DNA of 64,000 nt from Paracamarosporium sp. OC-R06-R3. Lineage: Eukaryota; Ascomycota; Dothideomycetes; Pleosporales; Didymosphaeriaceae. How positions within the stretch are numbered: position 1 is the stretch's first letter; each line of letters begins with the position of its first letter. The stretch is from positions 1 through 64,000 of the forward strand of contig JACVRA010000287.1 in the NCBI GenBank assembly GCA_019828545.1. The letters run 5' to 3'. The notes below the pieces were generated by a model, which saw nothing but the letters and a program-made list of their open reading frames with translations, did not search any database and had not been told where the DNA came from. The position numbers were made by a program, and so were the translations under genes. Positions 45,979 to 56,216 of the stretch are shown one piece after another.

Positions 45979-46880
45979 TTTGCTATTTCTCGATAGTGGA
46001 TTTTTTTTAATCTTGGAATGTTGACGGTGCCGACAGCAAAGGATTGGCAGAACGCGGGCAAGAAGCCTTCCTTTATGCTTTTGCGGCGCAGCTGAAGAAC
46101 GAAGGAGCTCATATTTAGTAAGTCTCCACCCGACTTTTAGCGCTTGCTGAGCAGCCTAAAATATTATTCGGCCACTAAACGATTGCGACTCCTCACATGG
46201 ATAGGATCTTCTTCACGCACTTCAGATTATGCATGCCCAGTATTGCCTGCTCAATGCTAAGACTAAAGTGAATAGATCGTGATCGACATTGACGTCGTTG
46301 TATAATGGGCGAACATGAGAACATCCATTTCAAAACGACCTCCTTCGTACCGATATGTCATCTAGCACGCCTTGGTCTAACCTCAGTTCGTATATCTTAT
46401 TCATCGAAGCCGAATATTCTCCTGGCGATCGCGGGTTGTATTACTAGTCACAATACCAATTTGTATGTTCGCGACCTCAGTCTTCTGTTCCTTGGTGAGC
46501 GTTTAGCTGAGGTGCCAGCGCGAAAGTCGTTAGCAACCTTCCGAAAACGGAAGACCAACGAAATCCATCGATCGCATGTGTAAGGTTACACGCCCACCAA
46601 GAAAGCGCTTAGTCAGCGCCACTGCTCACGAACATCAGGCGGGAGAATGAGCAAAGTGAAAGCTATACTAGGGCGAGATCGCCATGCGACGGAGTCGTAG
46701 TGCACACGCGTACGATGAGCAGCTAATTCAAGATCGCTAGCCAGAGGCAGTACCGCAAGGGCGAAGGGGTGATGGCCAGTGTTTGGCATGTCCGTCTTCT
46801 GTTGGTCTTTCTTGCTGTGTGGTTCGATCATCAGTTACAAAAGCGAGATCGATCACGGTTTCGTACGAATGATAGGTGTA
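45979..46880. other. Intergenic: oxidase promoter and XPG 3' side
   Basis: About 0.9 kb with no supported gene. A 92-codon plus-strand frame at 46305-46583 starts with ATG but shows no motif or family likeness. Confidence 0.5.
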
Positions 46881-49800
46881 CTACCTAGTCTCCCTTTTTT
46901 TCCTCGTTGTCCTCGCCCTTTTCTTCCTCGGCTCGACATACGCCTCCTCATCATCCCCGTCCTCTTGTCGACTACCCTCATCCTCTGGCTCAACAGCAGC
47001 TTTCCTTCCACCCCTTCGTCCTCTCTTCGTACCACCATCTGTAGATGCGTTCCCATCCGCTTCTGCCTGTGAATCTCGATTCTGCCTAACCGTCTCTGCC
47101 TCATTGCCAGCAGTCTCTCCGTGCACTACATCTGCCTTTTCTCTCTGAGCTAGTCTAGTCAATGCAGCACCTAGACGCTTGCCTGCGACACCCTTTCCTT
47201 TCTTTTGCCCAGTAGGACCGCCACTGACCTCGCCTCTGACCCTTGGCGCAAATGCACCAGCACCCACATTACCTTCGAAGAATCGTGTCAGGTTACTTTG
47301 CGTCCCCTCTTTTTCCCTTCTCGCCATGTCTTTAATGACTGGCACAAGGACTTCGTCTGTACGCTCCGCACTCCATCCAATTTGGCTGCTTAAGAACGAT
47401 CTGAGCGCATCAAGGTCAGGCACACCCCATTGGAATGGCATCGGATCGCTGTCAACTTCTGGCTTCATGTATGCTTCCTCAACCCTCGGATCCGGGAAGC
47501 CTGGAGGGAGGAAGAGTTTCGTTGCCTGGCTTCTCCTAAACCTCCGCCTGAACTGGCTTGCCTTATCCACATCTTTGGATATAGTCCCTCCCTGCACTCC
47601 ATCCCACCACTGCCTGAACCCCGCCAAGCCGTCAAACTCACTCAGCAGTTCAAGTGCAGTCACTGGTCCAATACCCGGGATACCAGTCGTATAGTCGCTT
47701 CCTAGCAACTGCGCTATATCAATCAACTTCTCTCTTGTCAGCGCAAACTCGCTGCTGAGGTCAGAAGCGAGGTAGCATTCGACGAACTTGGCAGCGTTGA
47801 ACATATTCTTGTAGACGCGTGTGCCGCCGAACAGAAACGTATCAGAGTCATCTGTTACGATACCGTCAACAAGGCCGAGGTGTACAAGCTCCGCACATTG
47901 CGCCTCCGCCTCCATAGGCGCTGTGATGTATGGTAGCCCGAAAAGCGTCAGTAGGTGCTGGCATTCCGCAACCATGGTTTGCGTTACCTCGTCGGCGTCT
48001 CGGCGGTCCTTTTTCTGTTGCGCACGCAGCTGCTTGAGTTCTTCATCGAAGTTGACGCAGGGGCGGGAGTTGTTGGTAAGCTCTTGCGCAAAACGAGCAT
48101 GTTCTTCACCTTCAGCGGCGAGGGAAGCGAAGAGCTCTGCATCTTCAGGGTCGGAGTACTGATCGGAGGCATCATCCGGAACATCCGCGGGGGCATTGTC
48201 ATCAGCTGTGCCATTGTAGGGTATAATAGGGGCTTCAAGGTCGTCGGGGCCTTGTAGAACGAAGGGAGACGGGGATCGGCGGCGGCGCTGGCGAGGAGAT
48301 GGTGCAGGCTCTGCTAGTACATCTTCGAATTCAGGGGAGGGTGATGTGGCAGGTGCTGGACCAGCAGTGTTTTCTGTGTATATTGGAACGTCCTCGAACT
48401 CTAGAGATGGTGATCTTGAAGGCTCCTTCAGCGCTTCAGCAGAAGCTTCTTTGGTTTGTTGCTGCGAACGCTGCCGTCGCTCGTCTTCAGGTTCGCTTTC
48501 CGACCACTCAATCGGTTCGTCTGAGTCTTCTGCAAATGGGCCCTTCCCGTTCAGCTTTGTGTCTTGTCGTGGCGGTGATGGTTGGTTTTCTTCCAAAGCT
48601 CGGGGAGGCTCTGCACGAGCCTTGTCAGCTAGATCACCCATGCGCAGTTTTGAATCTACGACCACATCTTCCATCTGAGCACTCTCATCGTCGTTCGACT
48701 CAACCGCAAGAACCTCTTTCAGCTTATCCTGAGTAGACTCGGCTTCCAAATCAATCACCTCTTCAGTGTCACGTTTGCGCAGGCGTGGTATCTCTTGGAA
48801 TTGGAACTGCTCCGCCTCCTCCTTACGTGTCCGTTCCCATTCCTTCTTTGCATCCTCTCTATTGGTCTTTAATTCTTCCTCGATGTTACGGTCGCCACCG
48901 CTGAACCAAGGCGGCAGGGGTGCATCTTTCTTCTTCTCCTTCTCATTTCCCGCTTCCCTCTCGAAACCACCTGCATTATCTGTTTCAAGTTTCTCCATTT
49001 TTTTCCTGCCCAAAAGAGAGTTGCCAAGATTGAGCTTCTCGAAAGGGAGAGGCCCGTCAAATCCGGGTGCATTTGTCGACTTAGAAGGCTTAGGCACAGG
49101 CGAAGTAGCTTTAAATGACGATCTTGGTGCTGGACGTGTCGCAGGGGCAGGCCGTTTGGATTTCCTGGACTCAGCGAGTGCTGCTTGTAGATCCATATCG
49201 TCATCTTCGCTGTCATCACCATTGAACGGTCCCGGTCTAGGTGCCACTTTGCTGCTTCTTTGATTTGCCAATCTCGCGATAGCCAAACCCGAGCCCTTGG
49301 TGCCCGCGAAAGGATTGGTCTCTTGGGCTCGTTCTTGATGGAAAACCTCACGGTAGATATCCTCTTCTTCGGACTCTTGCTCTTCTGCTGTCCCATTCTG
49401 CTGCATCGACAGGGCAATGGCCTGTTGTAGTTGGCGCTCCTCTTCATCATCGCCTGCAGGCACTTCACCCAAGTTAGACTCGTCTTCTGCTGTTGCATTC
49501 TCCCACTCCTGCTCGCCATCCTCCGCCAGGAAAAGGGAGTCAGGGTCTTCATTCTCGGGCGCTGGTCTCGCTGGTCTGGATGCTCTCGGCGTCGAAGGTC
49601 TTGCTTTGCGTGAAGCATAGAATTTCTGGCGTCTCTTCGCAAGCTCCTGTGTAATAAAATCTCTGCCTTCGCGATCGCGCGCGGTCATGCCGGGCGGTGG
49701 CTTCGGCAGCCGATTCAAGCCCTCAATGGGCACATCTTCGAAGTCATCCTCATCCTCCCACTCTTCGTCCTCGTCAAGGTTTTGAACCGGAATACGATCC

Positions 49801-50819
49801 ACATCAATTGGCTTATCGGCTTTTCCCTCGTCTTTATTTGTGACGACACCCAGCGCCCATCCTCCCTCCACCCCATCATTCTTGACAAGCACATACTCCC
49901 GTCCTTTATCACCGGCAATCCGACTCGCAGCGCCAGCCCCAAACATTGAGTCGTCACTCATTCCATTGATGTTCATTAATCTCTGTGTCAACTCGTTTCT
50001 CTCCGTCACCCTCTCAATCTGAAACTTCGAAAAAGCCATCCGATCAGGAAACATAACATCGAGCTGATCCTTCGAATATCCCATTCTCAGCCTACTCCTC
50101 AATCTCGCAGCATTCAGGATATTATACCGATCCGACGCAGGTAAGCTAGTGAAGAAGGGACTGTCGAAATCGATCTTAGAGAAATCGTATACGTTGATAT
50201 CCTCGCCGCTATCGAATTGGCGCGCATAGTGTTCCAGTTCCTCGAGGCTCATGATGCGCGGATCATTCGCGCCTCCCATTTCTGATATAGAAGTACCGAG
50301 GTCGGGAAGATGGTATTGGTCTTTGCGCTTGAACTTGCGGTTTGCCAGGCGTTCCTGTTGCGTCTGTGTAACTTCCTCCGCGTACACCAGGTTCTCGGGT
50401 ATGTCTTCCTCTGCCTCTTCTCTTGGATGCCGCGCAGCCTCCTTCCTTTTCTTCTCCTCCTCTTCAGCAACCCTCTGCATCTGCAGCACTAGAAGCTTTC
50501 CAGCCGTGCGCACCGCATCCTCCCTCCTCCCTTCCCTTCTCGACTTCCGGTTGCTGATAGTCTGCCTCTTGAGCGCCGGGGCGCCGCCGTCGAAGACGAA
50601 AACAGGCTTGATGCCGACGAAGAGGAGCTTGCATATTCTTCGGAAGAAACCGACGATGTGGGAGTTTCGTAGCGCATTGCCTTCCTTGTCGCGCACGGCT
50701 TTGAGGAATTGGTAGATCCAGATAGAGGCATCGACGGCGAGGCGCTTCTTATTCAACGTTTCGATCTTGATGGGGCGGGCGCAGGGCTGGAGGACGGTCC
50801 AAAGACCGGTGACACCCAT
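46881..50819 (-). CDS. rad2: XPG/Rad2-family DNA repair endonuclease
   Basis: A structure-specific endonuclease that makes the 3' cut in nucleotide excision repair (yeast Rad2, fission yeast Rad13, human XPG). One uninterrupted 1312-codon frame. The XPG-N region starts at MGVTGLW (residue 1). The XPG-I core lies near residues 970-1050 (APMEAEAQCAELVHLGL, TDDSDTFLFGG, GSDYTTGIPGIGPVTALELL), with the acidic metal residues retained. A long acidic spacer separates them. It holds two UIM-like ubiquitin-binding motifs, EEERQLQQAIALSM (about 460-475) and DDMDLQAALAESR (about 540). A PIP-box, QSNLTRFF, is near residue 1175. The C-terminus is basic (KKRARTTRKKRE), as for nuclear import. The frame stays open 66 codons upstream of this ATG without another ATG. 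Confidence 0.95.
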   Translation of the reverse strand: MGVTGLWTVLQPCARPIKIETLNKKRLAVDASIWIYQFLKAVRDKEGNALRNSHIVGFFRRICKLLFVGIKPVFVFDGGAPALKRQTISNRKSRREGRREDAVRTAGKLLVLQMQRVAEEEEKKRKEAARHPREEAEEDIPENLVYAEEVTQTQQERLANRKFKRKDQYHLPDLGTSISEMGGANDPRIMSLEELEHYARQFDSGEDINVYDFSKIDFDSPFFTSLPASDRYNILNAARLRSRLRMGYSKDQLDVMFPDRMAFSKFQIERVTERNELTQRLMNINGMSDDSMFGAGAASRIAGDKGREYVLVKNDGVEGGWALGVVTNKDEGKADKPIDVDRIPVQNLDEDEEWEDEDDFEDVPIEGLNRLPKPPPGMTARDREGRDFITQELAKRRQKFYASRKARPSTPRASRPARPAPENEDPDSLFLAEDGEQEWENATAEDESNLGEVPAGDDEEERQLQQAIALSMQQNGTAEEQESEEEDIYREVFHQERAQETNPFAGTKGSGLAIARLANQRSSKVAPRPGPFNGDDSEDDDMDLQAALAESRKSKRPAPATRPAPRSSFKATSPVPKPSKSTNAPGFDGPLPFEKLNLGNSLLGRKKMEKLETDNAGGFEREAGNEKEKKKDAPLPPWFSGGDRNIEEELKTNREDAKKEWERTRKEEAEQFQFQEIPRLRKRDTEEVIDLEAESTQDKLKEVLAVESNDDESAQMEDVVVDSKLRMGDLADKARAEPPRALEENQPSPPRQDTKLNGKGPFAEDSDEPIEWSESEPEDERRQRSQQQTKEASAEALKEPSRSPSLEFEDVPIYTENTAGPAPATSPSPEFEDVLAEPAPSPRQRRRRSPSPFVLQGPDDLEAPIIPYNGTADDNAPADVPDDASDQYSDPEDAELFASLAAEGEEHARFAQELTNNSRPCVNFDEELKQLRAQQKKDRRDADEVTQTMVAECQHLLTLFGLPYITAPMEAEAQCAELVHLGLVDGIVTDDSDTFLFGGTRVYKNMFNAAKFVECYLASDLSSEFALTREKLIDIAQLLGSDYTTGIPGIGPVTALELLSEFDGLAGFRQWWDGVQGGTISKDVDKASQFRRRFRRSQATKLFLPPGFPDPRVEEAYMKPEVDSDPMPFQWGVPDLDALRSFLSSQIGWSAERTDEVLVPVIKDMARREKEGTQSNLTRFFEGNVGAGAFAPRVRGEVSGGPTGQKKGKGVAGKRLGAALTRLAQREKADVVHGETAGNEAETVRQNRDSQAEADGNASTDGGTKRGRRGGRKAAVEPEDEGSRQEDGDDEEAYVEPRKKRARTTRKKRETR

Positions 50820-51865
50820 CTTCGTCGCGAGAACTGGATTGTCATTGAGGAGAAGGTTTCGAAGGGCTCCGCGGGCGCGTGTCGGAGGGTGAGAGTCCAG
50901 GTTCGCTGCCTTGTGACTCCGCGTCGATGACGTGCATGCGTGGCGCGAACGCCAAGCTTCGTTCGCGTCGAGCTTGCGCTTCCTTCCGGAGAAAAGCTGC
51001 AAACAGTAGACGACCACAAGGCATAGAAAGACACTGAGCTAGCGGTGCATTGCACTCATGAATGGCATAGGATACACAATGCGGTAACGGCTTGTTGAGG
51101 ATGGTCTTCCAGCAAGCACATATTTGTATGGTAAATACCAGAGCTTCCCTAGGAAAACCTGAGTATTGTACACCTTTGTGTTGTACTTCACGAGGCACAG
51201 GACGCCAGGTTGAGTTCATAGAGTTAACCAGTACCCGATGGCTTTCTCTTTGGACACCGTTTGATCATTAGGTCGTTACGTCGTAGATGTCCAGCAAGCT
51301 ACCCCACAATACAACAACAATTCTTGGTACTGTCGACCTTTACGATATCTAGTGTCGAATAATACAGCAGCCGATACTGGCAGAACAATCGGAAGTTTTT
51401 CTCTCTTCAACAATCACTGCATGCGTATAGAAAGTCGAAAGATTAAAAAGTATGTTCGATTTCATTTCATCGTTACACGTCCGGATCTGTGATGTACAAT
51501 GCACCTTAAGCCGCAAAACAAAAACAAGCAAGCAGACAACTCTGAACTCTATTGCCTCGCCTCAACCCAGCCTCTCATCTAGCTGTTGTTGCTCCTAAGG
51601 AGGCCATCTCAGGCCTACAACTTCAGAGCTCAAGCTGTGATGAGAGGCCAGGGTATGGCGTCAGCTGAGTTATAGAAAAGAACAAAATCTCAACACAACC
51701 CGAGCAAACAAAAACTCGAGTGATCGTCATCATACACAAAAGGCCATCCATCCAACGCCCCATGAGGGTATTACCGCACACCCGACCGTTGACCAAACAC
51801 CATATTTTATGCAATACATGCCCGAAGGCTTCAAGTGAGAGAGGAAAATGTGACACAATGCCACT
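50820..51865. other. Intergenic: XPG promoter region
   Basis: Spacer between two tandem minus-strand genes. Nothing identifiable except the open but ATG-less extension of the XPG frame (to about 51017). Confidence 0.5.
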
Positions 51866-54800
51866 CTAGAAGAAACCCCGGAACTTCTTGGCTGGGGTTG
51901 TGATGCTGCCACCAAAGCTCTGTGTCGCCGTCCTTTTCTTGGTTGTCGACAAGAAATTGATGGGCGGGGCTTGACGGTTGGCGGTGGGTGTTGAAGGCAT
52001 GCCTTTCATAAGAGCTGAGAACCTGCCAGACGTCACCGGCTTCTGGGAAAGCGACGAAGAAGGCTTTACGGGACCCTGTCCAAGCAACGAAGACTTCTTG
52101 GCTTGTTGATCGAACCAGGTGTCAGGTTCAGACGGTCCATCGAGCTTAGAGGCCGCCTGGGTAGTATGGTCAAGCGAGGAGGGCTTCGAAGGCGCCTGGC
52201 CAAACAATGAGGAGGGACCCTTCGGTGTTGTTCCAAATAGTGAAGGGGCCTTGACAGGAGGCTGGCTGAACAACGAATTCTTGACAGGGGTTTGACCAAA
52301 CAAGGAGCTCTTAACGGGGCGCTGGCTAAACGTCATACCCCTTGCAGGAGTGTGAAAGAGCGAACCAGCCTTGGTAGGCGTCTTCACCTGATCTTTGGAC
52401 ATACGCCATGGCTTCTTTGCTGGAACCGACAACGAGAATTTCTGGAGAAAGGTGCTGTCCTCGAAGTTGTTTTCCTTATCTTCGATAGAGGCAATGGAGC
52501 GGTCAAAATCGGAAGAAGTAGGCGTAGATGGCATATCTTCGATTGGTTTTGTAGCAGAGCTTGACTCCATATTGTTGAGGAATCTAGTGGGGGTCTTTGC
52601 TGGAGTGAAGAAATCACGCCTCCTGGGAGCGCGGGTCACAGGTGTGCATACTGTCGCTGTAGCCAGATCGACAAGATAATCAGTCTCGTCTACGCGCTTC
52701 TTTGTCTGCTCCATAGCAACCAGCCAGCCAGTATTGATACACTTTACCGTGCCATTGGAGGCAACGACTTTGTCAATCGTCTCCTTGGAACCATCTTTGA
52801 AGATAACGTGGGTCAAGGAGGTCGTCTCCGTCCATTCACGGAAGACCTGAGCACCCATTTCTTCAAGCAAGGTTACGAAGTAGAAGCCTTGATCTTCTCC
52901 TTTCGTTGTCACGTCGACTAGGAACCGCGTACCGCGGAGGAGACCTGAGTAACCGAAGTAGTCATCATCCTCGGCTTCATAATCTTCGCCCCAAGTGACT
53001 GTCTTCTTTGGAGTTTTAGCACCATTTTTCAACGGTGAGCGTAGAGCAGATTTTGTGGGGGAAGCGGGAACACCCAAGGTCGGAGGAAGCAGGGTTGGTG
53101 CCAAGCTGGTGCTGCCAATGATTTTAAGCTTTTCTTTTGGAATTACGCTTGTGATGGTGTCATCATCATCAAGTTGCATTAAGTCTGATTCGTCGGCTTC
53201 AAGTGCAGACTCAAATTCCTCAGATTCATCGTCACTGGACAGTTTAGAAGTGCTCTCCGCTTGCACCGGAGAATTCGCGACATTATTGGGAGCTGGCGTA
53301 TTTGGATAGCTAGGCAGCTGGTCAAGCCCTTGCTTGATCGTCATAATGTGAGCTGGAGTAGTAGGATAGCCAACAGGAAGTTCCTTGAGCGCCTCTCGGG
53401 TGGACACTGGGGCTGCGATATGGGCCGGGGTTTGCGGGTACTCGGCCAACTGCTTGAAAGCCTGTTGGTTCTCAAAAGCGTCTACGAATTGATCGGGCGT
53501 TGATGGGTACTCAGCGGCAAGCTCATTGAAAGCCTTTTGATTCTTGTGGGCCGATGCGATATGAGCAGGAGTCTTGGGATAACCAGGCAGCTCATTCAAT
53601 GCCTTCTGATTTCCGTATGCCTCCACAATGTGACCCGGGGTCTTGGGATACTCCGGTAGCTGGTTGAATGCCTTTTGATTGCCATAGGCCTCGACGACGT
53701 GCGCGGGTGTCCTGGGATACTCGGCTGGAAGTTCTTCAAGAGCTTCCTGATTCAGCATTGCTTGCATTGCCTCTTCGCTCTGAGCTGGAGTCGTCTGCAC
53801 CGGCGTTTTCGGAGAACCAGAAATTTTGGCAGGGGTAACTGTGTGAGAACTAGGCACATCAACAGCAGAAGGCTTCCCGATATTCTCGTTTTGATCCTCT
53901 TCGTCGTCTGATGAATCTGGAACACTGAACGAGGTAGGAAACGGCTCGGAGGAGACATTCTCTTGAAGTGGGCTTTGCTGCTGGGGCTGTTCGCTAGGGA
54001 CCACGATGTGGGCAGGGGTATCGGGGTAACCAGCTGGAAGCTCCTTCAAGGCGGCGCCACTTGAGATAGGTGCTGTGATATGGGCGGGCGTTTTCGGGTA
54101 TCCAGCAGGGAGCTCTCTAAGTGCATCCCGACTTGTGATGGGCGCCGAAATGTGGGCAGGTGTCTTAGGATATTCAGCAGGAAGTTCCTTTAGCGCATCG
54201 CGAGAAGAGATAGGTGCCGCGATATGGGCTGGCGTCTTCGGGTATCCCGCAGGAAGTTCTTGGAGCGCATCTCGGCTTGATATGGGTGCCTTAATATGAG
54301 CAGGTGTATTTGGGTATCCGGCAGGGAGCTCCTTCAGTGCATCGCGACCGGAGATGGGTGCCGTGATGTGACCTGGTGTATCAGGGTAATTGGGAAACAG
54401 AGTGAAGGGCTCCTCAGCTGGAGTGGCTGCAGGTTGGCTCTCAACGGCAGGTTTTGAGGCGGGCTTTCGAGCGGTTGCCTTCTTGGCAGGCTTGCGAGCT
54501 GGCTTCTTGAGCGGCGATTCCGTGACCTCAGTGTCGGCTGCCGGCGGAGCGATGGAGACGGTGGCCTTGCTGGCGCGAGTTGCTCGCTTCGGGGCTGCTG
54601 AGATGTCGGGGACTGGCGCAGCGACAGTCATCTTGGCTGACTTTGCAGCAACAGATTTGGCTGCCTTGACGGGAGCTTTGCGCGCACGGGTTGTCTTCTT
54701 CGCGGGCTCCTCAACGGCGGGCTCCTCTGTTTCCTCCTCCTGCTTCACGAGCTCGGCAGGGTCGGCAGGCACAGCAGTCTTGCGGCCGCGAGTAGCGGGT

Positions 54801-55081
54801 TTCGCGCGCTTTGGCGCTTCGACCTCCTCAACCCGAGGCTCCTCGACGGCCTTCGCAGCGCGCCTTGTTGTCCGCGTCGCAGGCTTCTCGGTTGAGGCGG
54901 AGGGAGCTTCGGCTGCAGTCTTCGTCTTCTTCGTCGGTTTCTGGGAGGGCATGGCTTCGGTAGGCGCGGCGAGGTCCTCGACGGCCTTGCGCTTGCCAGC
55001 GCGCTTGGGGGGCGCTCTCAGCGCGGAGGTGGCGGCGGCGGCATCGCCCGTGGCTTTGCCTCGGGAGCGAGTCGCAACCAT
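51866..55081 (-). CDS. BRCT-domain protein with 13 YPxTP repeats (function unknown)
   Basis: One uninterrupted 1071-codon frame from ATG 55081 (MVATRSRGKA). Domain order: a basic Lys/Ala/Pro-rich N-terminus with AT-hook-like and KRxx(S/T)P patches (1-220); tandem repeats at about 232-600; an acidic stretch (DDESEEFESALEADES); one BRCT domain at about 711-810 (GTRFLVDVTTKGEDQGFYFV, LTHVIFKDGSKET, CINTGWLVAM with the conserved Trp). After the BRCT come a KEN box (DKENNF, 868-873) and SLFGQ/SLFSQ-type FG-like repeats (907-1010). The repeat unit is YPxTPAHIxAPISSRDALKELPAG, 23-24 residues, in blocks of 6 and 7. Every copy offers a proline-directed TP site. I know no family with this combination. 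A chromatin or DNA-damage scaffold under CDK and APC/C control is inferred. Confidence 0.85.
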   Translation of the reverse strand: MVATRSRGKATGDAAAATSALRAPPKRAGKRKAVEDLAAPTEAMPSQKPTKKTKTAAEAPSASTEKPATRTTRRAAKAVEEPRVEEVEAPKRAKPATRGRKTAVPADPAELVKQEEETEEPAVEEPAKKTTRARKAPVKAAKSVAAKSAKMTVAAPVPDISAAPKRATRASKATVSIAPPAADTEVTESPLKKPARKPAKKATARKPASKPAVESQPAATPAEEPFTLFPNYPDTPGHITAPISGRDALKELPAGYPNTPAHIKAPISSRDALQELPAGYPKTPAHIAAPISSRDALKELPAEYPKTPAHISAPITSRDALRELPAGYPKTPAHITAPISSGAALKELPAGYPDTPAHIVVPSEQPQQQSPLQENVSSEPFPTSFSVPDSSDDEEDQNENIGKPSAVDVPSSHTVTPAKISGSPKTPVQTTPAQSEEAMQAMLNQEALEELPAEYPRTPAHVVEAYGNQKAFNQLPEYPKTPGHIVEAYGNQKALNELPGYPKTPAHIASAHKNQKAFNELAAEYPSTPDQFVDAFENQQAFKQLAEYPQTPAHIAAPVSTREALKELPVGYPTTPAHIMTIKQGLDQLPSYPNTPAPNNVANSPVQAESTSKLSSDDESEEFESALEADESDLMQLDDDDTITSVIPKEKLKIIGSTSLAPTLLPPTLGVPASPTKSALRSPLKNGAKTPKKTVTWGEDYEAEDDDYFGYSGLLRGTRFLVDVTTKGEDQGFYFVTLLEEMGAQVFREWTETTSLTHVIFKDGSKETIDKVVASNGTVKCINTGWLVAMEQTKKRVDETDYLVDLATATVCTPVTRAPRRRDFFTPAKTPTRFLNNMESSSATKPIEDMPSTPTSSDFDRSIASIEDKENNFEDSTFLQKFSLSVPAKKPWRMSKDQVKTPTKAGSLFHTPARGMTFSQRPVKSSLFGQTPVKNSLFSQPPVKAPSLFGTTPKGPSSLFGQAPSKPSSLDHTTQAASKLDGPSEPDTWFDQQAKKSSLLGQGPVKPSSSLSQKPVTSGRFSALMKGMPSTPTANRQAPPINFLSTTKKRTATQSFGGSITTPAKKFRGFF
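53284..54390 (-). repeat. Coding tandem repeats of the BRCT protein (13 YPxTP units)
   Basis: Residues 232-600 contain YPxTP at 232, 256, 280, 304, 328, 352, 455, 478, 501, 525, 548, 572 and 592. Units 1-6 are 24 residues apart. A linker of about 80 residues precedes units 7-13, which are spaced 20-24 residues. The second block has its own variant (EAYGNQKAFNELP), so the two blocks diverged before or after separate expansions. Confidence 0.9.
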
Positions 55082-56216
55082 TTTGCTTGCGGTCGAAGGT
55101 GTACCAGTTAAGAGTTGGGTGTGCTGGTTGTGCTGGTTGTGCTGGTAGGGATCGCAATGGTGTGGGTGTGAACGCGACCGAGCTTTGTTGTCTGTGTGTT
55201 GTTGCCAAGGCCTCGCGTATGTAAGCGGTGTTACCACAGCAATGCCGCGCTAGGTGTCAATAGAACAGCCATCTGCCTGACAAAACAAACCGGAGCTTTT
55301 TGGGTAGAAGTAGTGCCAAGAATGTTCGGTTTACGTGCGCGATATGCTCATTGCAACATTAGGAGCCCGGGCACGTCAATGTATCTAGGGATGGAGCCGC
55401 CTTGTACAAACATGCAGACGTTGCGCGTCCAAGCGGCCCTGTTGGCCGGTGTGCGAGTGTACGTGACTCTAATCCCACTGTTGCTCTTGCTCGTGTGACA
55501 AGCAGCGCCATGCAGACACCAATCTTTGTGTTTGCTCAAGCATTCCCACCTGAAGAGAGCTGAATACGGGGATTTGCTGCGGGGATCTGGAAGGCTGTGG
55601 ACACAGGTGCATGATGCATGATGCCAGGACAGCCTGCTGGCAACACCAGCATCTTTTCTTTTCATGCCACATGATTACTCATGCATGGCCCGAGGAAGTC
55701 CGGCGTTCCCCAAGTCAAGGGTCGGTCTTCCCCGGACATTGGGTCCTTCAGCCGTAAAGTTTATATTTGCTTTATCGTGGAGACATCCCACGCCGGCGCT
55801 GTGCACATGCAGAAGAGCTACGATAGCATTGGTGCACCCTTGCTCCGAGACACGGTGCGCATCCTTAGCTCCCGTGTAGACGAGCACCTCCACACACCTC
55901 TGCCACCGTCACCGTGGGTGCGTTCCGTGACGCAGTCTTGTTTTGCATAAAGCAGGGCGATAACTTGGGACCAGTCAGCTCTCCGCTGAGCCCACCCCGC
56001 GCAGCAACAGTGCCCTGTCCAAGCTTGAGTATCCAATAAAGAATGCTGGGGGTTGACGAGATAACGGATCGAGCAAATCAGCGAGGGGTGGCAAGCAGAG
56101 GGACTCGTCGACTAGCCGCCTGAGTAACTGCGTACATAGTACAGCTGCGGGGAAGCGGCTAGACCCGAGTGCACCAGGAACAAGCAAGCAATCGAACCAT
56201 CGAACAAGAACAAGGC
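55082..56216. other. Intergenic: BRCT gene promoter and upstream of the Zn2Cys6 factor
   Basis: A divergent promoter interval between the minus-strand BRCT gene and the plus-strand regulator. The first 70 bases contain a TGCTGGTTG-type triplicate (55120-55145). No gene supported. Confidence 0.5.

Noticed and set aside
46305..46583. 92-codon plus-strand ATG frame
   Set aside because: No family likeness, no intron signals, lies in a promoter interval.
47179..47694. 171-codon plus-strand frame
   Set aside because: Antisense of the XPG C-terminal region.
54390..55148. 252-codon plus-strand frame
   Set aside because: Antisense of the Ala/Lys/Pro-rich N-terminus of the BRCT protein; Ser/Ala/Gly-only composition.
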